A stretch of DNA of 64,000 bases, taken from contig CANMDF010000003.1 in NCBI GenBank assembly GCA_947496605.1, positions 496,001 to 560,000 of the forward strand, read 5' to 3'. The notes under the pieces were generated by a model. It made no database searches, was not told the DNA's origin, and saw nothing but the letters and a program-made list of their open reading frames with translations. Within the stretch, counting starts at the first letter, position 1. Each line of letters opens with the position of its first letter. Source of the stretch: an uncultured Paracoccaceae bacterium. GTDB lineage: Bacteria > Pseudomonadota > Alphaproteobacteria > Rhodobacterales > Rhodobacteraceae. Both the position numbers and the translations under genes were made by a program. This document shows positions 17,111 through 25,395 of this stretch, one piece after another.

Positions 17111-18808
17111 ATGCATCTTACCAAAATCGAGATTAGGGACTATCGGAGCATCGACTTCGCAGTGATCGAGAAAATTGATCGCTCAGTCACATTGATTGGT
17201 GCGAATAATGAAGGGAAGACAAACGTATTAAAGGCGATCCGACTAGGCTTGAGTTCTCTTGAAAATGTTCAATACAATCAGGTTTTCCGGCAATCTGGCA
17301 CCTTGCGTATCCGGCGCAGAGCAGATGACGAATCTTACAATTGGCTGTATGACTTCCCAGTAGCAAAGCAAGCTCCAAAGAAGGACCAATCAACGGTCAT
17401 TCGCTTGGAGTTCGATTTAGACAGTGCGGAGATCGAGAGCTTTTATTCTGCATTTGAAATTAAGATAAATGGAAAAATACCAGTAGTTTTAAAGTTTTCC
17501 CAAAGGGGACTTACGCTTGATATTCCAAAGCAGGGCAAGGGTAAGCCAGGCATACAAAAAAAGTTGACCGAAATTGCCGAATGGGTAAGTGAGAGGGTGA
17601 ACTTCACCTACGTACCGGCAATCAGAACAGCCGAGAATGCTCAGCAAATTATTGCGGGTCTGATTGAAAAGGCCATTAGGCAAGCCGAACAACCGATATT
17701 GGAGAAGGTACAGGATGATCTTATTGCCGCTAGGAGCAAAGCGATTTCGAATGCTGAGGATCAACTTGCGGATACGCTTAAGATGTTTGTCCCAGCAGTT
17801 CAGACGATCTCCGTTCGGGATATGTCGCCTAATCGTAGGTATCCAAGTCGTAGCGAGTACCTAATTGAAGTTGACGATGGGATTGCGACGCCGATTTTCC
17901 AAAAGGGTGACGGGATTCAAAGCCTAGCCACACTCGCGTTAATGCGTTCCCAAGCAGGGGATGGCTCTGTGGAGACATCATCAATTGTCGCCATTGAGGA
18001 GCCGGAAGCGCATCTACATTCAGATGCGATTCATCAAGTTAGGACGGTCATTTCGGAGCAACTTCCCAACACACAGGTTTTTGTTGCAACACACTCTCCA
18101 ATTTTTGTTCAAAGACGGAAGCTTGAATCGAACATAATCGTTCGTAGTTCTTCAGCGCAGCCCGCTAAATCACTGAATGAGATACGGAACGTTTTGGGCG
18201 TTCGTGCACCTGATAACTTGCATTCAGCGGCAGCAGTCCTTCTCTTGGAAGGCCAGACGGATTGCGATTTTTTCAGAAGGTACATTTGCAACTTAGATGG
18301 TGCGCTAGCGCAAAAGATTGAATCTGGTGAGTTACTTTTGATCGATATCGACGGCGCAGGGAATACCGAGTTTTATTGCCGCCATTACGCTGGGTTGTCT
18401 TGCGAGGTTTTTGCAATGCTGGACAATGACGCTAGCGGGCGACAATCGGTTGAGAATGCCATAGAAAAAGGGTTCCTTAGCCATTCGAACGCAGCTTTCT
18501 ATACGCATTCTATTCGTGTGTCTGTGGATTTGGAGGATTTGGCGAGCATTGAGCAGCAGCAACTGGCTCTCCAAAAGTTTGGGTTTGCAATCGATGAGGA
18601 ATTTGAGACGGGAAAGGGAAATTTTTCGAGCCGCCTCAAGGCTCTCGCGAAGCGACGCGGAAAAGCATGCGCCAGAACGACGGTTCATCAGGTCAAATTA
18701 GATGTTTGCTCAAGCCTGACAGAAAGTCACATTGTTGAAGATGAGGCATCCAAGGTTAGCCTCGATGCACTATTCGCCAAAATCGAGAAATTCTTCATAA
18801 AGAAATAA
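17111..18808 (+). CDS. OLD-family ATP-dependent endonuclease (ATPase plus Toprim)
   Basis: A 565-residue protein using ATG 17111, where the usual family start MHLTKIEIRDYRSI appears; an upstream ATG at 17069 would add 14 residues. The SMC-like ATPase has Walker A GANNEGKT at residues 30-37, a Walker B region AIEEPEAHLHS near 295 and VATHSP near 326. The C-terminal Toprim nuclease shows LLLEGQTD near 380 and MLDNDASG near 438. OLD nucleases degrade DNA in phage defence (P2 Old, GajA). No UvrD-like helicase adjoins it, so it is not a Gabija pair. AT-rich codon use marks it as acquired cargo. Confidence 0.88.
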   Translation: MHLTKIEIRDYRSIDFAVIEKIDRSVTLIGANNEGKTNVLKAIRLGLSSLENVQYNQVFRQSGTLRIRRRADDESYNWLYDFPVAKQAPKKDQSTVIRLEFDLDSAEIESFYSAFEIKINGKIPVVLKFSQRGLTLDIPKQGKGKPGIQKKLTEIAEWVSERVNFTYVPAIRTAENAQQIIAGLIEKAIRQAEQPILEKVQDDLIAARSKAISNAEDQLADTLKMFVPAVQTISVRDMSPNRRYPSRSEYLIEVDDGIATPIFQKGDGIQSLATLALMRSQAGDGSVETSSIVAIEEPEAHLHSDAIHQVRTVISEQLPNTQVFVATHSPIFVQRRKLESNIIVRSSSAQPAKSLNEIRNVLGVRAPDNLHSAAAVLLLEGQTDCDFFRRYICNLDGALAQKIESGELLLIDIDGAGNTEFYCRHYAGLSCEVFAMLDNDASGRQSVENAIEKGFLSHSNAAFYTHSIRVSVDLEDLASIEQQQLALQKFGFAIDEEFETGKGNFSSRLKALAKRRGKACARTTVHQVKLDVCSSLTESHIVEDEASKVSLDALFAKIEKFFIKK

Positions 18809-19016
18809 AAATCAACCATGCTCTGCGATGGTACGCTAGCCCTATGGAGGTATTCGGCACAATAGCTGCAAGAGGTAGTAGGATACACCTAGTCGGAGCG
18901 CTTGAAACAAGCATGCCGCACAGCAGCGTTTTATCTGAAAGCAAGCTTCCGCTCTAGGCGGTCAGCCGACTTGGGACAAATCAACTGCGCTCCTTCAACA
19001 AGACCCTCAAAAAAAC

Positions 19017-20039
19017 TCAATTGTTCATTCGCGGCCCCACTACGCGCGTTGGCAAACCCCTATCTGCGGTTTGCCCGCGCTTATGCGCCCGAACCCGCAC
19101 CACTTTCCCATTGGAATATCGTCTTTCATATTCGGCCACCCAATGCTCTATCGGGGTGGCTCGGCTTTCAGCTTGTGCCTCCTCAAAACGAAGCCTCGCT
19201 TTTTGTTCGGTCATATGCCGCTCGGCGGCAGGTCCAATTCGAATAGTGACGTGAGACTTAAGCGTATCGGTCATCCAAGATTTGCCGAATTTTCGTGCTG
19301 TCTTGAGCTGAGCGGTTGAGAGGCTTGGTATCTCTTGGGACAGCAGGTCGTCTTCCCGCGCAGCAAGAGCTGCAAAAAGCATAAAGCCTATTACCATCTC
19401 GTATGTGAGATGACCTTTATGCTCCTCGAAATAGTTCCTCACAGCTTCTTTACTGTCCAACAGTCCGAGCCGCATAAGTCCCGCAATTACGGTCCTTTGG
19501 AGTTGCCAACTGGTGTTATCAAAGTTGGGGCGACCATCTTGTGCTTTCGATATCTCAAAAACGAAGGGTGCATCAGCAAACATGGTGCCAGTCACGGCAG
19601 AGAAAAGACGCACGGTCAACTTTTCAGGTAACCGATTGTCAAAGAGGAACCCTCGCTGATGCCGGTTGTTCAATTCTTCCTCGCTAAGGGCTGTTATTCC
19701 TCGCGTTGCGCGATGTTCCCACAATTTCCGATCATCATATTCAATCCAAATGAGGTCACGCGGAAAGTCGACTTCTTTCACATAGCTTTGAATGTCGGAT
19801 TCCGCCCGTTGTTCCCATGGCATTCCTTGAACATCCATTCGCAAAGAATCGAGGTAATTCGCGGCATGATGGTCAAGCAAATAGATCCTCGCCGAGGCGA
19901 GATCGCTGAGAACGCTTTGCCAGTGCTGGCGGATGTCCTCAGACGAGACCAACTGCCCATCAGGGCCGGGCATGTTCCCCGGCTGCTCGTTGTCGAGATA
20001 GCGTCCGAACCTTAGGGCGATTGTCTTATAAAGGATCAT
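19017..20039 (-). CDS. Hypothetical protein of the integrated element, convergent with the OLD gene
   Basis: A 340-residue protein of unknown function. I start it at ATG 20039 (MILYKTIALRFGRYL); an upstream in-frame start at 20153 would add 38 low-quality residues. It has no signal peptide. The N-terminal 150 residues are acidic and helical; the tail is basic (VRVRAHKRG, then GLPTRVVGP), a type of ending also seen in phage-encoded unnamed proteins. It converges with the OLD gene across 208 bp and abuts the right end. Possible roles include a phage-interference factor or an element regulator; none can be shown from sequence. Confidence 0.7.
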   Translation of the reverse strand: MILYKTIALRFGRYLDNEQPGNMPGPDGQLVSSEDIRQHWQSVLSDLASARIYLLDHHAANYLDSLRMDVQGMPWEQRAESDIQSYVKEVDFPRDLIWIEYDDRKLWEHRATRGITALSEEELNNRHQRGFLFDNRLPEKLTVRLFSAVTGTMFADAPFVFEISKAQDGRPNFDNTSWQLQRTVIAGLMRLGLLDSKEAVRNYFEEHKGHLTYEMVIGFMLFAALAAREDDLLSQEIPSLSTAQLKTARKFGKSWMTDTLKSHVTIRIGPAAERHMTEQKARLRFEEAQAESRATPIEHWVAEYERRYSNGKVVRVRAHKRGQTADRGLPTRVVGPRMNN

Positions 20040-20168
20040 AGCCGTTACCCCACGCAGTGACACGAAGATGCCGTCTGCACGCAAAACGTGCAAGCAGTTC
20101 TGGGGGGTGTTTTGACGATTCGGGCGACTCGACTGGTGTTGCCCCAAAGCCACGCGGAAATTGCTATC

Positions 20169-20192
20169 CAGTTGCTTCCGTATTGCTTCCGG
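20169..20192 (+). repeat. 24-bp subterminal repeat, possible integrase arm-type site (right)
   Basis: It matches 12773-12796 at 23 of 24 bases in the same orientation and lies 60 bp inside the right attachment repeat. See the left copy for the reasoning. Confidence 0.6.
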
Positions 20193-20252
20193 ATATCAGG
20201 TCGCACGAAAAATCGCACGCGCCACTTGACGTAATTCATTGATGTAAAAAGT

Positions 20253-20302
20253 GAAAATGGTGAGCCGTGATGGGTTCGAACCATCGACCTACTGATTAAA
20301 AG
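20253..20302 (-). repeat. Right attachment site, inside the intact tRNA-Lys gene
   Basis: Fifty bases identical to 12597-12646. This copy forms the 3' half of the functional tRNA; it was brought by the element and restores the gene after integration. Confidence 0.93.
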
Positions 20303-20333
20303 TCAGTTGCTCTACCAACTGAGCTAACGGCCC
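20258..20333 (-). tRNA. tRNA-Lys (anticodon TTT)
   Basis: Seventy-six bases fold as a complete cloverleaf on the minus strand. The acceptor stem is GGGCCGT with ACGGCTC, the D-loop contains AGCTCAGTTGGTAGAGC, the anticodon arm is ACTGACTTTTAATCAGT with anticodon TTT, and the T-arm is GATGGTTCGAACCATC. CCA is encoded. Its 3' half doubles as the attachment site of the neighbouring element. Confidence 0.97.
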
Positions 20334-20429
20334 ACTAAGCGCGGTACTTAGAAAGGCGCGCCGCCTTGGTCAAGCCCCAAATACCTCTCACTGCTGGATA
20401 ACTTGTCTGCCTTGGCCTATATCGCCGCC

Positions 20430-21248
20430 ATGACCATCAACGACTCATCATTTTTGCCCTTTATGAAGATGCACGGGCTGGGAAACGACTTTGTCGTCGT
20501 CGACGAGCGGGGAATCACCCCGCGTGTAGATGAGGCCGTGGCAGTGGCGATCGCTGATCGTCATCGTGGTGTTGGATTTGATCAGCTGGCTGTGTTGTCA
20601 GAAACGCCAGATGCTGATGTGCGGTTGGTGTTTTGGAACAGTGATGGATCGCAAGCCGGCGCTTGCGGGAACGCCACCCGTTGTATCGCAAGGCATGTCA
20701 TGGACCAGACAGGGGTCAAGTCGCTGACACTGCAGACCGAACGGGGTTTACTGCAGGCGCAGGATGCCGGAAACGGTCTGACATCCGTGAACATGGGGCA
20801 GCCCCAGCTTGACTGGCATGAAGTTCCACTGGCCCGCGCCATGGATACGCTTGAACTGCCGATTGAGGGCACACCCACAGCGACGGGTATGGGCAATCCG
20901 CATTGTACGTTCTTTGTTGATGATGCCGAGGCGGTTGATCTGGCCACCAAAGGCGCAGCACTTGAACATCATTCGCTTTATCCAGAACGCACCAACGTCC
21001 AATTTGCCAGTCTCATCGGACCCGATCACTTGCGCATGCGTGTTTGGGAACGTGGCGTTGGTATTACGCTTGCCTCTGGGTCTTCGTCTTGCGCAACAGC
21101 GGTTGCTGCGGCGCGTCGTGGTTTAACTGCTCGCGATGTCACCATCGACCTTGATGGCGGCACGTTGCAGATCAGCTGGCGCGATGATGGCGTTTGGATG
21201 ACCGGCCCGACCGCCCATGTCTTTGATGGCCAGTGGCGCTTGTCATGA
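20430..21248 (+). CDS. dapF: Diaminopimelate epimerase (variant active site)
   Basis: A 272-residue enzyme of lysine and peptidoglycan synthesis that converts LL- to meso-diaminopimelate with two cysteines. I use ATG 20430 ([20 protein letters not shown]); an upstream TTG would add 9 residues. The first catalytic cysteine is present in [12 protein letters not shown]. At the second site the usual ACGSGAC-type motif reads [15 protein letters not shown], so the catalytic Cys is Ser and the preceding Glu is Ile. The Ser codon is TCT, one base from TGT. Activity may be altered. It overlaps mtaB by 4 bp (ATGA). Confidence 0.92.
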   Translation: MTINDSSFLPFMKMHGLGNDFVVVDERGITPRVDEAVAVAIADRHRGVGFDQLAVLSETPDADVRLVFWNSDGSQAGACGNATRCIARHVMDQTGVKSLTLQTERGLLQAQDAGNGLTSVNMGQPQLDWHEVPLARAMDTLELPIEGTPTATGMGNPHCTFFVDDAEAVDLATKGAALEHHSLYPERTNVQFASLIGPDHLRMRVWERGVGITLASGSSSCATAVAAARRGLTARDVTIDLDGGTLQISWRDDGVWMTGPTAHVFDGQWRLS

Positions 21249-22504
21249 CCAAGGTTGCCCCGATCTTTTCAAACCATGGCTGTCGTTTGAACGCCTATGA
21301 GACCGAGGCGATGAAAGAGCTTGCCGCCTCGGCTGGTGTGGACAATGCGATTGTCGTGAACACTTGCGCGGTTACATCTGAGGCAGTGCGCAAGGCCCGC
21401 CAAGACATCCGAAGACTGCGTCGTGACCATCCTGAGGCCAAGCTGATCGTCACTGGTTGTGCCGCCCAGACCGAACCAGATACCTTTGCCAAGATGAACG
21501 AGGTCGATATCGTCCTTGGCAATACTGAAAAAATGAATCCTGCAACTTGGGCTGATCTGGCGCCTGACCTGATCGGTCAGACCGAACCTGTGCAGGTCGA
21601 TGACATCATGTCTGTGACTGAAACAGCAGGCCATCTGATTGACGGGTTTGGCACACGCAGCCGCGCCTATGTTCAGGTTCAAAATGGCTGCGATCATCGC
21701 TGCACCTTTTGCATTATTCCTTATGGTCGCGGCAATTCACGCTCGGTCCCCGCAGGTGTTGTCGTGGATCAGATTAAGCGTCTGGTGGACTCAGGCTATA
21801 ACGAAGTCGTTCTGACAGGTGTTGATCTGACCAGTTGGGGGGCTGACCTACCCGCTACCCCAAAGTTGGGCGATCTAGTCATGCGGATCTTGAAATTGGT
21901 GCCTGACTTGCCGCGTCTGCGGATCAGTTCCATTGACAGCATCGAGGTGGATGACAACTTGCTGTGCGCCATTGCGACTGAACCGCGCTTGATGCCGCAC
22001 CTACATCTGTCCTTGCAACACGGCGACGACATGATCCTGAAACGGATGAAGCGCCGCCACCTGCGCGATGATGCCATCGCGTTCTGCCAAGAGGCGCGTA
22101 AACTGCGCCCTGACATGACCTATGGCGCCGACATTATTGCAGGCTTCCCCACTGAGACTGAGGCGATGTTTGCCAACTCCCTCGCTCTTGTCGAAGAATG
22201 CGATCTGACGTGGCTACATGTCTTTCCTTACTCGCCCCGCCCCGGCACGCCCGCGGCTAAGATGCCAGCGGTGAACGGCAAACTGATTAAACAACGGGCC
22301 GCTGAACTGCGCGCCGCTGGAACCGCGCAAGTCGATCAGCATCTGCAAGCACAGGCAGGCAAGACACATCACATTTTGATGGAAAACACGCGGATGGGTC
22401 GGACCGAACAGTTCACCGAAGTCTTGTTCAACACCGACCAACCCGAAAGCCAGATTGTACGCGCACAGATCACTGGGGTCGCAGGCCAACAGTTGACCGC
22501 ATGA
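21245..22504 (+). CDS. mtaB: tRNA t6A37 methylthiotransferase
   Basis: A 419-residue radical-SAM enzyme that adds a methylthio group to t6A37 in ANN-decoding tRNAs. The ATG at 21245 overlaps the dapF stop. The N-terminal UPF0004 domain has [16 protein letters not shown] and TGCAAQ with its three cluster cysteines; the radical-SAM motif is [15 protein letters not shown] near residue 150; a TRAM-like tail ends the protein. MtaB rather than MiaB or RimO is favoured by the NHGCRLN start. It is coupled to the following GST gene by another ATGA overlap. Confidence 0.93.
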   Translation: MTKVAPIFSNHGCRLNAYETEAMKELAASAGVDNAIVVNTCAVTSEAVRKARQDIRRLRRDHPEAKLIVTGCAAQTEPDTFAKMNEVDIVLGNTEKMNPATWADLAPDLIGQTEPVQVDDIMSVTETAGHLIDGFGTRSRAYVQVQNGCDHRCTFCIIPYGRGNSRSVPAGVVVDQIKRLVDSGYNEVVLTGVDLTSWGADLPATPKLGDLVMRILKLVPDLPRLRISSIDSIEVDDNLLCAIATEPRLMPHLHLSLQHGDDMILKRMKRRHLRDDAIAFCQEARKLRPDMTYGADIIAGFPTETEAMFANSLALVEECDLTWLHVFPYSPRPGTPAAKMPAVNGKLIKQRAAELRAAGTAQVDQHLQAQAGKTHHILMENTRMGRTEQFTEVLFNTDQPESQIVRAQITGVAGQQLTA

Positions 22505-23133
22505 CTGCGCTTCCTATCCTTTGGACGTTTCGTCGCTGCCCTTATGCCATGCGTGCCCGGCTGGCAATCCAGTCCAGTGGGCAGCAGGTGCAGCTACAAG
22601 AAATACTACTCAAGGACAAACCACTGCCATTCCTAGCGGCTTCACCCAAAGGCACAGTACCTGTGCTGCAAGACGGCGATACCGTGATTGAGGAAAGCCG
22701 CGATGTGATGCTTTGGGCACTTGAGCGCAATGACCCGGAAGGCTGGCTGGATATGCCGGCAGAGGGGCACTCTTTGATCGATACTTGCGATGGCCCTTTT
22801 AAAGCAGCGCTAGACCATACCAAGTATGCCGTGCGCCATCCTGACCGGAATGAAGCCGAGGAGCGCGCCAAGGCGATGGTGTTTCTGATCGCTCTAAATG
22901 ATCGGCTGGCGCAAAGCACTTTCTTGATGGGTCCAAGCCGTACGCTTGCCGATGTGGCGATCTTGCCGTTCGTACGTCAATTCGTGAACACCGATCGGGC
23001 TTGGTTTGCTTTGCAAAACCTTGGGCCTTTGTCAGTATGGCTGGATGACTTTCTTGCGTCCGACCGCTTTCGCGGGATCATGGTGAAATATCCGCCTTGG
23101 CAAGACGGGCAAGATCAGGTTTTGTTTCCGTAA
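22501..23133 (+). CDS. Glutathione S-transferase family protein
   Basis: A 210-residue cytosolic protein with a thioredoxin-like N-terminal domain containing LWTFRRCPYAMRARLAI, a CxxA-type active-site region, and FLAASPKGTVPVLQDGDTVIEESRD, where the cis-Pro and Glu-Ser glutathione-binding residues sit. A helical C-terminal domain follows. Members conjugate or reduce via glutathione; the Cys in RRCPYA suggests an omega/glutaredoxin-like redox type. It is the third gene of the dapF-mtaB operon; substrate unknown. Confidence 0.88.
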   Translation: MTALPILWTFRRCPYAMRARLAIQSSGQQVQLQEILLKDKPLPFLAASPKGTVPVLQDGDTVIEESRDVMLWALERNDPEGWLDMPAEGHSLIDTCDGPFKAALDHTKYAVRHPDRNEAEERAKAMVFLIALNDRLAQSTFLMGPSRTLADVAILPFVRQFVNTDRAWFALQNLGPLSVWLDDFLASDRFRGIMVKYPPWQDGQDQVLFP

Positions 23134-23155
23134 ACCCAGATAAGGACCGCATGCT

Positions 23156-23758
23156 ATGCAATTGCTGATCTCACCGACATCCCCTTATGTGCGCAAAGCG
23201 CGCGTGATGATCCGCGAAGCAGACCTAATGGATACGGTCGAAGAGGTGAACGTATCAACCTCGCCACTCAATTCTGCACCCGAAGTGGTCGCGGCCAATC
23301 CGATGGGTAAAATCCCCGCGCTGATCCGCGCTGATGGTCCCGGTATTTATGACAGCCGGGTCATCACCCGGTTCCTGGACGATTTTGCGAACGCGAACCT
23401 GTACCCACAAAGCCGGATCTGGGAAATCTTGACGCTTGAGGCGACAGCAGATGCAATTATGGATGCAACAGTGGCAATGTCGTATGAGGTAAAATTGCGC
23501 CCCGCAGAAGAGCAATCGGCCAACTGGATCGAGATACAGTGGGAAAAAGCAGCGCGTGGAATTGCCGCTGTAAACAGCCGCTGGACAAGCCACCTGTCAG
23601 GGCCAATCAATATCGGACAAATCGGCATGGCCTGTGCGCTGTCCTACATAGACCTGCGGCATGATGCGCGCGGGTGGCGGAACGGGAATGAGGCGCTTGC
23701 AAACTGGCACGCTGATTTCGTTCTGCGTGACAGCATGATCGCAACGCAGCCACAATAA
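23156..23758 (+). CDS. Glutathione S-transferase family protein
   Basis: A 200-residue protein with a GST N-terminal domain beginning MQLLISPTSPYVRKARVMI (Ser/Tyr active-site type), NPMGKIPALIRADG as the cis-Pro loop and IYDSRVITRFLD as the Asp-Ser glutathione site. The C-terminal helical domain is complete. It lies 22 bp after the previous GST gene and is probably co-transcribed. The two GSTs are only distantly alike, so this is not a recent duplication. It converges with the outer-membrane protein gene 6 bp away. Confidence 0.88.
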   Translation: MQLLISPTSPYVRKARVMIREADLMDTVEEVNVSTSPLNSAPEVVAANPMGKIPALIRADGPGIYDSRVITRFLDDFANANLYPQSRIWEILTLEATADAIMDATVAMSYEVKLRPAEEQSANWIEIQWEKAARGIAAVNSRWTSHLSGPINIGQIGMACALSYIDLRHDARGWRNGNEALANWHADFVLRDSMIATQPQ

Positions 23759-23764
23759 GAGGTC

Positions 23765-24412
23765 CTAGAAGTTAAAGCTGACGCCAAAATTGACGGCGTT
23801 TGTGATGACATCTGTCTCAAGCGTGCCGCCGCTATCAAGATCTGCGGTATTGGAAGAATAGGTACCTTTATATTCACCAAACACAGACCACTGATCGTTG
23901 ATCGGCATAGAGGCACCCGCAACAACAGTCGCAGCTGGACCGGTCAGCTGATAGCCAATGGTCTCGGACGTGCCATTCGACACTTCGACCCGCGGAACAG
24001 CCACGCCAAGGCCGCCGCCAACGTAAGGCGTCACTTCGCCTATTGCATCGTTCCAGCGGCGATAGGCATTTACGGTTAGTGTGTTCAATCCATCAGAGAA
24101 TTCCAGCGTGCTAAAGCCCGCTGGTAAAGATCCGCTCGGTGGATACGCCTTGTTTCGGGCAAAATCCAAACCAAAGCCAAATGTGGGCGTTTGCCAGTTA
24201 GTGGCACGCAGCCCGTAATAAAGTGGGGCTTCGAATGAACGGCCATCCCAGTCTTGTTCAAAATCAGCAGATCCAATCTGTGGATCACGAATCGAAACAT
24301 CAGATGCAGGGGCCGATTGCGCGCCGCCATAAAAGCTTAGCTGGACATCCGCAGCAACGAATGCCGGTGCAACCAAAGCGATCATGCATGTGGCCAAAAG
24401 GCGTTTCATCAA
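23765..24412 (-). CDS. Outer-membrane beta-barrel protein
   Basis: A 215-residue protein with a signal peptide (MKRLLATCMIALVAPAFVAA, after an initial Met) and mature sequence of alternating polar and hydrophobic residues, ending in NFGVSFNF with a C-terminal phenylalanine that guides BAM-dependent insertion. It resembles small eight-stranded barrel proteins of the OmpA/Omp25/lipid A-modifying barrel types. No catalytic residues can be picked out. It reads opposite to the bc1 operon from a shared 413-bp upstream region. Confidence 0.82.
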   Translation of the reverse strand: MMKRLLATCMIALVAPAFVAADVQLSFYGGAQSAPASDVSIRDPQIGSADFEQDWDGRSFEAPLYYGLRATNWQTPTFGFGLDFARNKAYPPSGSLPAGFSTLEFSDGLNTLTVNAYRRWNDAIGEVTPYVGGGLGVAVPRVEVSNGTSETIGYQLTGPAATVVAGASMPINDQWSVFGEYKGTYSSNTADLDSGGTLETDVITNAVNFGVSFNF

Positions 24413-24825
24413 AGGGCTCGTCCGAAATGAGTGGTTAAATTTGAGGTAGAGCGGTGTCCAAACACTGACAACAAAACACTAAGCCTATCTTACCAAAGTC
24501 CTGCGCGTTGTGGCGCAGCTGTCACAAAACCATTGAAACAAAGAGAAAATCCGCCTGTTTTGGGCTGAAAGTGGCCAAGACTTGTGCGATTAGCAAAAAT
24601 CGATAGCCAAAGAGTGGGGCTTGATCTTCGCCGATTCTGTCATGCCAATTAACGAAGTGTTTTATGTTAGCGCATAACAGATGCGGCATGTCGGCCTACG
24701 CGCGATTGTCTGCTGGACCTCGCACAGAATGATAGTTAAACAACGCCAAAATTGACCGGTGGAAACTTCGGTCTATTTTCTCGTGCGGGCAACTAAGCCC
24801 TTCAAAAGAATCGGAGATGCATCCC
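24413..24825 (+). promoter_or_regulatory. Divergent intergenic region with candidate pet operon promoter
   Basis: No gene is visible in these 413 bp. A candidate sigma-70 promoter for petABC is TTGACC at 24752-24757 and TATTTT at 24774-24779 with a 16-base spacer, placing the start site about 40 bases before the GTG of petA. A RegA/PrrA or oxygen-responsive site might be expected in such a promoter, but I could not define one by eye. Confidence 0.5.
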
Positions 24826-25383
24826 GTGTCACATGCAGATGACCAACAGGGCACACGCCGCGACTTTCTTTACTATGCAACCGCTGGTGCGGGTGTTGTT
24901 GTAACGGGCGCCGCGGTCTGGCCACTGGTAAACCAGATGAACCCTTCCGCCGACGTTCTGGCGCTGGCCTCGATCCGCGTTGATGTAAGCGCGGTTGATC
25001 CCGGCACACAGATTACTGTGCTATGGCAGGGTAAACCCGTCTTTATTCGGGCCCGTACTGAAAAAGAAATCGAAGAAGCGCGTGCTGTTGACGTCAGCAC
25101 CCTTCCAGACGCAGATGCGAACAATGCCAACACTGGCGAGGCACCTGCGACCGACGAAAACCGTGCTTTGACAGAAGACGGTGTTTGGTTGGTCCAAATG
25201 GGCGTCTGTACGCACCTCGGCTGTGTGCCATTGGGCGATTCAGGTGATTTCCACGGTTGGTTCTGCCCATGCCACGGTTCGCACTACGATACATCCGGCC
25301 GGATTCGGAAAGGCCCAGCGCCGCGCAACCTGCCCGTTCCTGTCGCGTCCTTCGTGGACGAAACAACAATTCAACTCGGTTAA
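24826..25383 (+). CDS. petA: Ubiquinol-cytochrome c reductase Rieske iron-sulfur subunit
   Basis: A 185-residue subunit of the bc1 complex. The GTG at 24826 is preferred to ATG 24817: the GGAG at 24813-24816 directly abuts that ATG but has a 9-base spacing to the GTG, and the resulting start, [15 protein letters not shown], matches Rhodobacter homologues. A Tat-type twin-arginine anchor ([11 protein letters not shown]) precedes a membrane helix. The 2Fe-2S ligands are in CTHLGC and CPCHGSHYD. It accepts electrons from ubiquinol and passes them to cytochrome c1. First gene of petABC. Confidence 0.96.
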   Translation: MSHADDQQGTRRDFLYYATAGAGVVVTGAAVWPLVNQMNPSADVLALASIRVDVSAVDPGTQITVLWQGKPVFIRARTEKEIEEARAVDVSTLPDADANNANTGEAPATDENRALTEDGVWLVQMGVCTHLGCVPLGDSGDFHGWFCPCHGSHYDTSGRIRKGPAPRNLPVPVASFVDETTIQLG

Positions 25384-25395
25384 GGAGAGAACGCT

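Larger units (their letters stand above)
12597..20302. mobile_element. Integrated element in tRNA-Lys, bounded by 50-bp direct repeats
   Basis: The 50 bp at 12597-12646 and 20253-20302 are identical and correspond to the 3' half of tRNA-Lys plus 5 flanking bases, the classical footprint of tyrosine-integrase insertion. The unit between repeat starts is 7,656 bp. It carries int, a hypothetical gene, an AlpA-like regulator, a small conserved gene, a Rep-like gene, an OLD-type nuclease and a convergent hypothetical gene. It has no conjugation, capsid or transposase genes, so it is best viewed as a small replicating and integrating plasmid- or satellite-like element that needs help to move. Base composition in the 14.1-14.9 and 16.9-18.8 kb parts is visibly more AT-rich than the flanks. 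Confidence 0.92.

Noticed and set aside
17111-18808. Gabija (GajA-GajB) system
   Set aside because: The OLD-like protein fits GajA in outline, but no UvrD-like helicase gene lies on either side.
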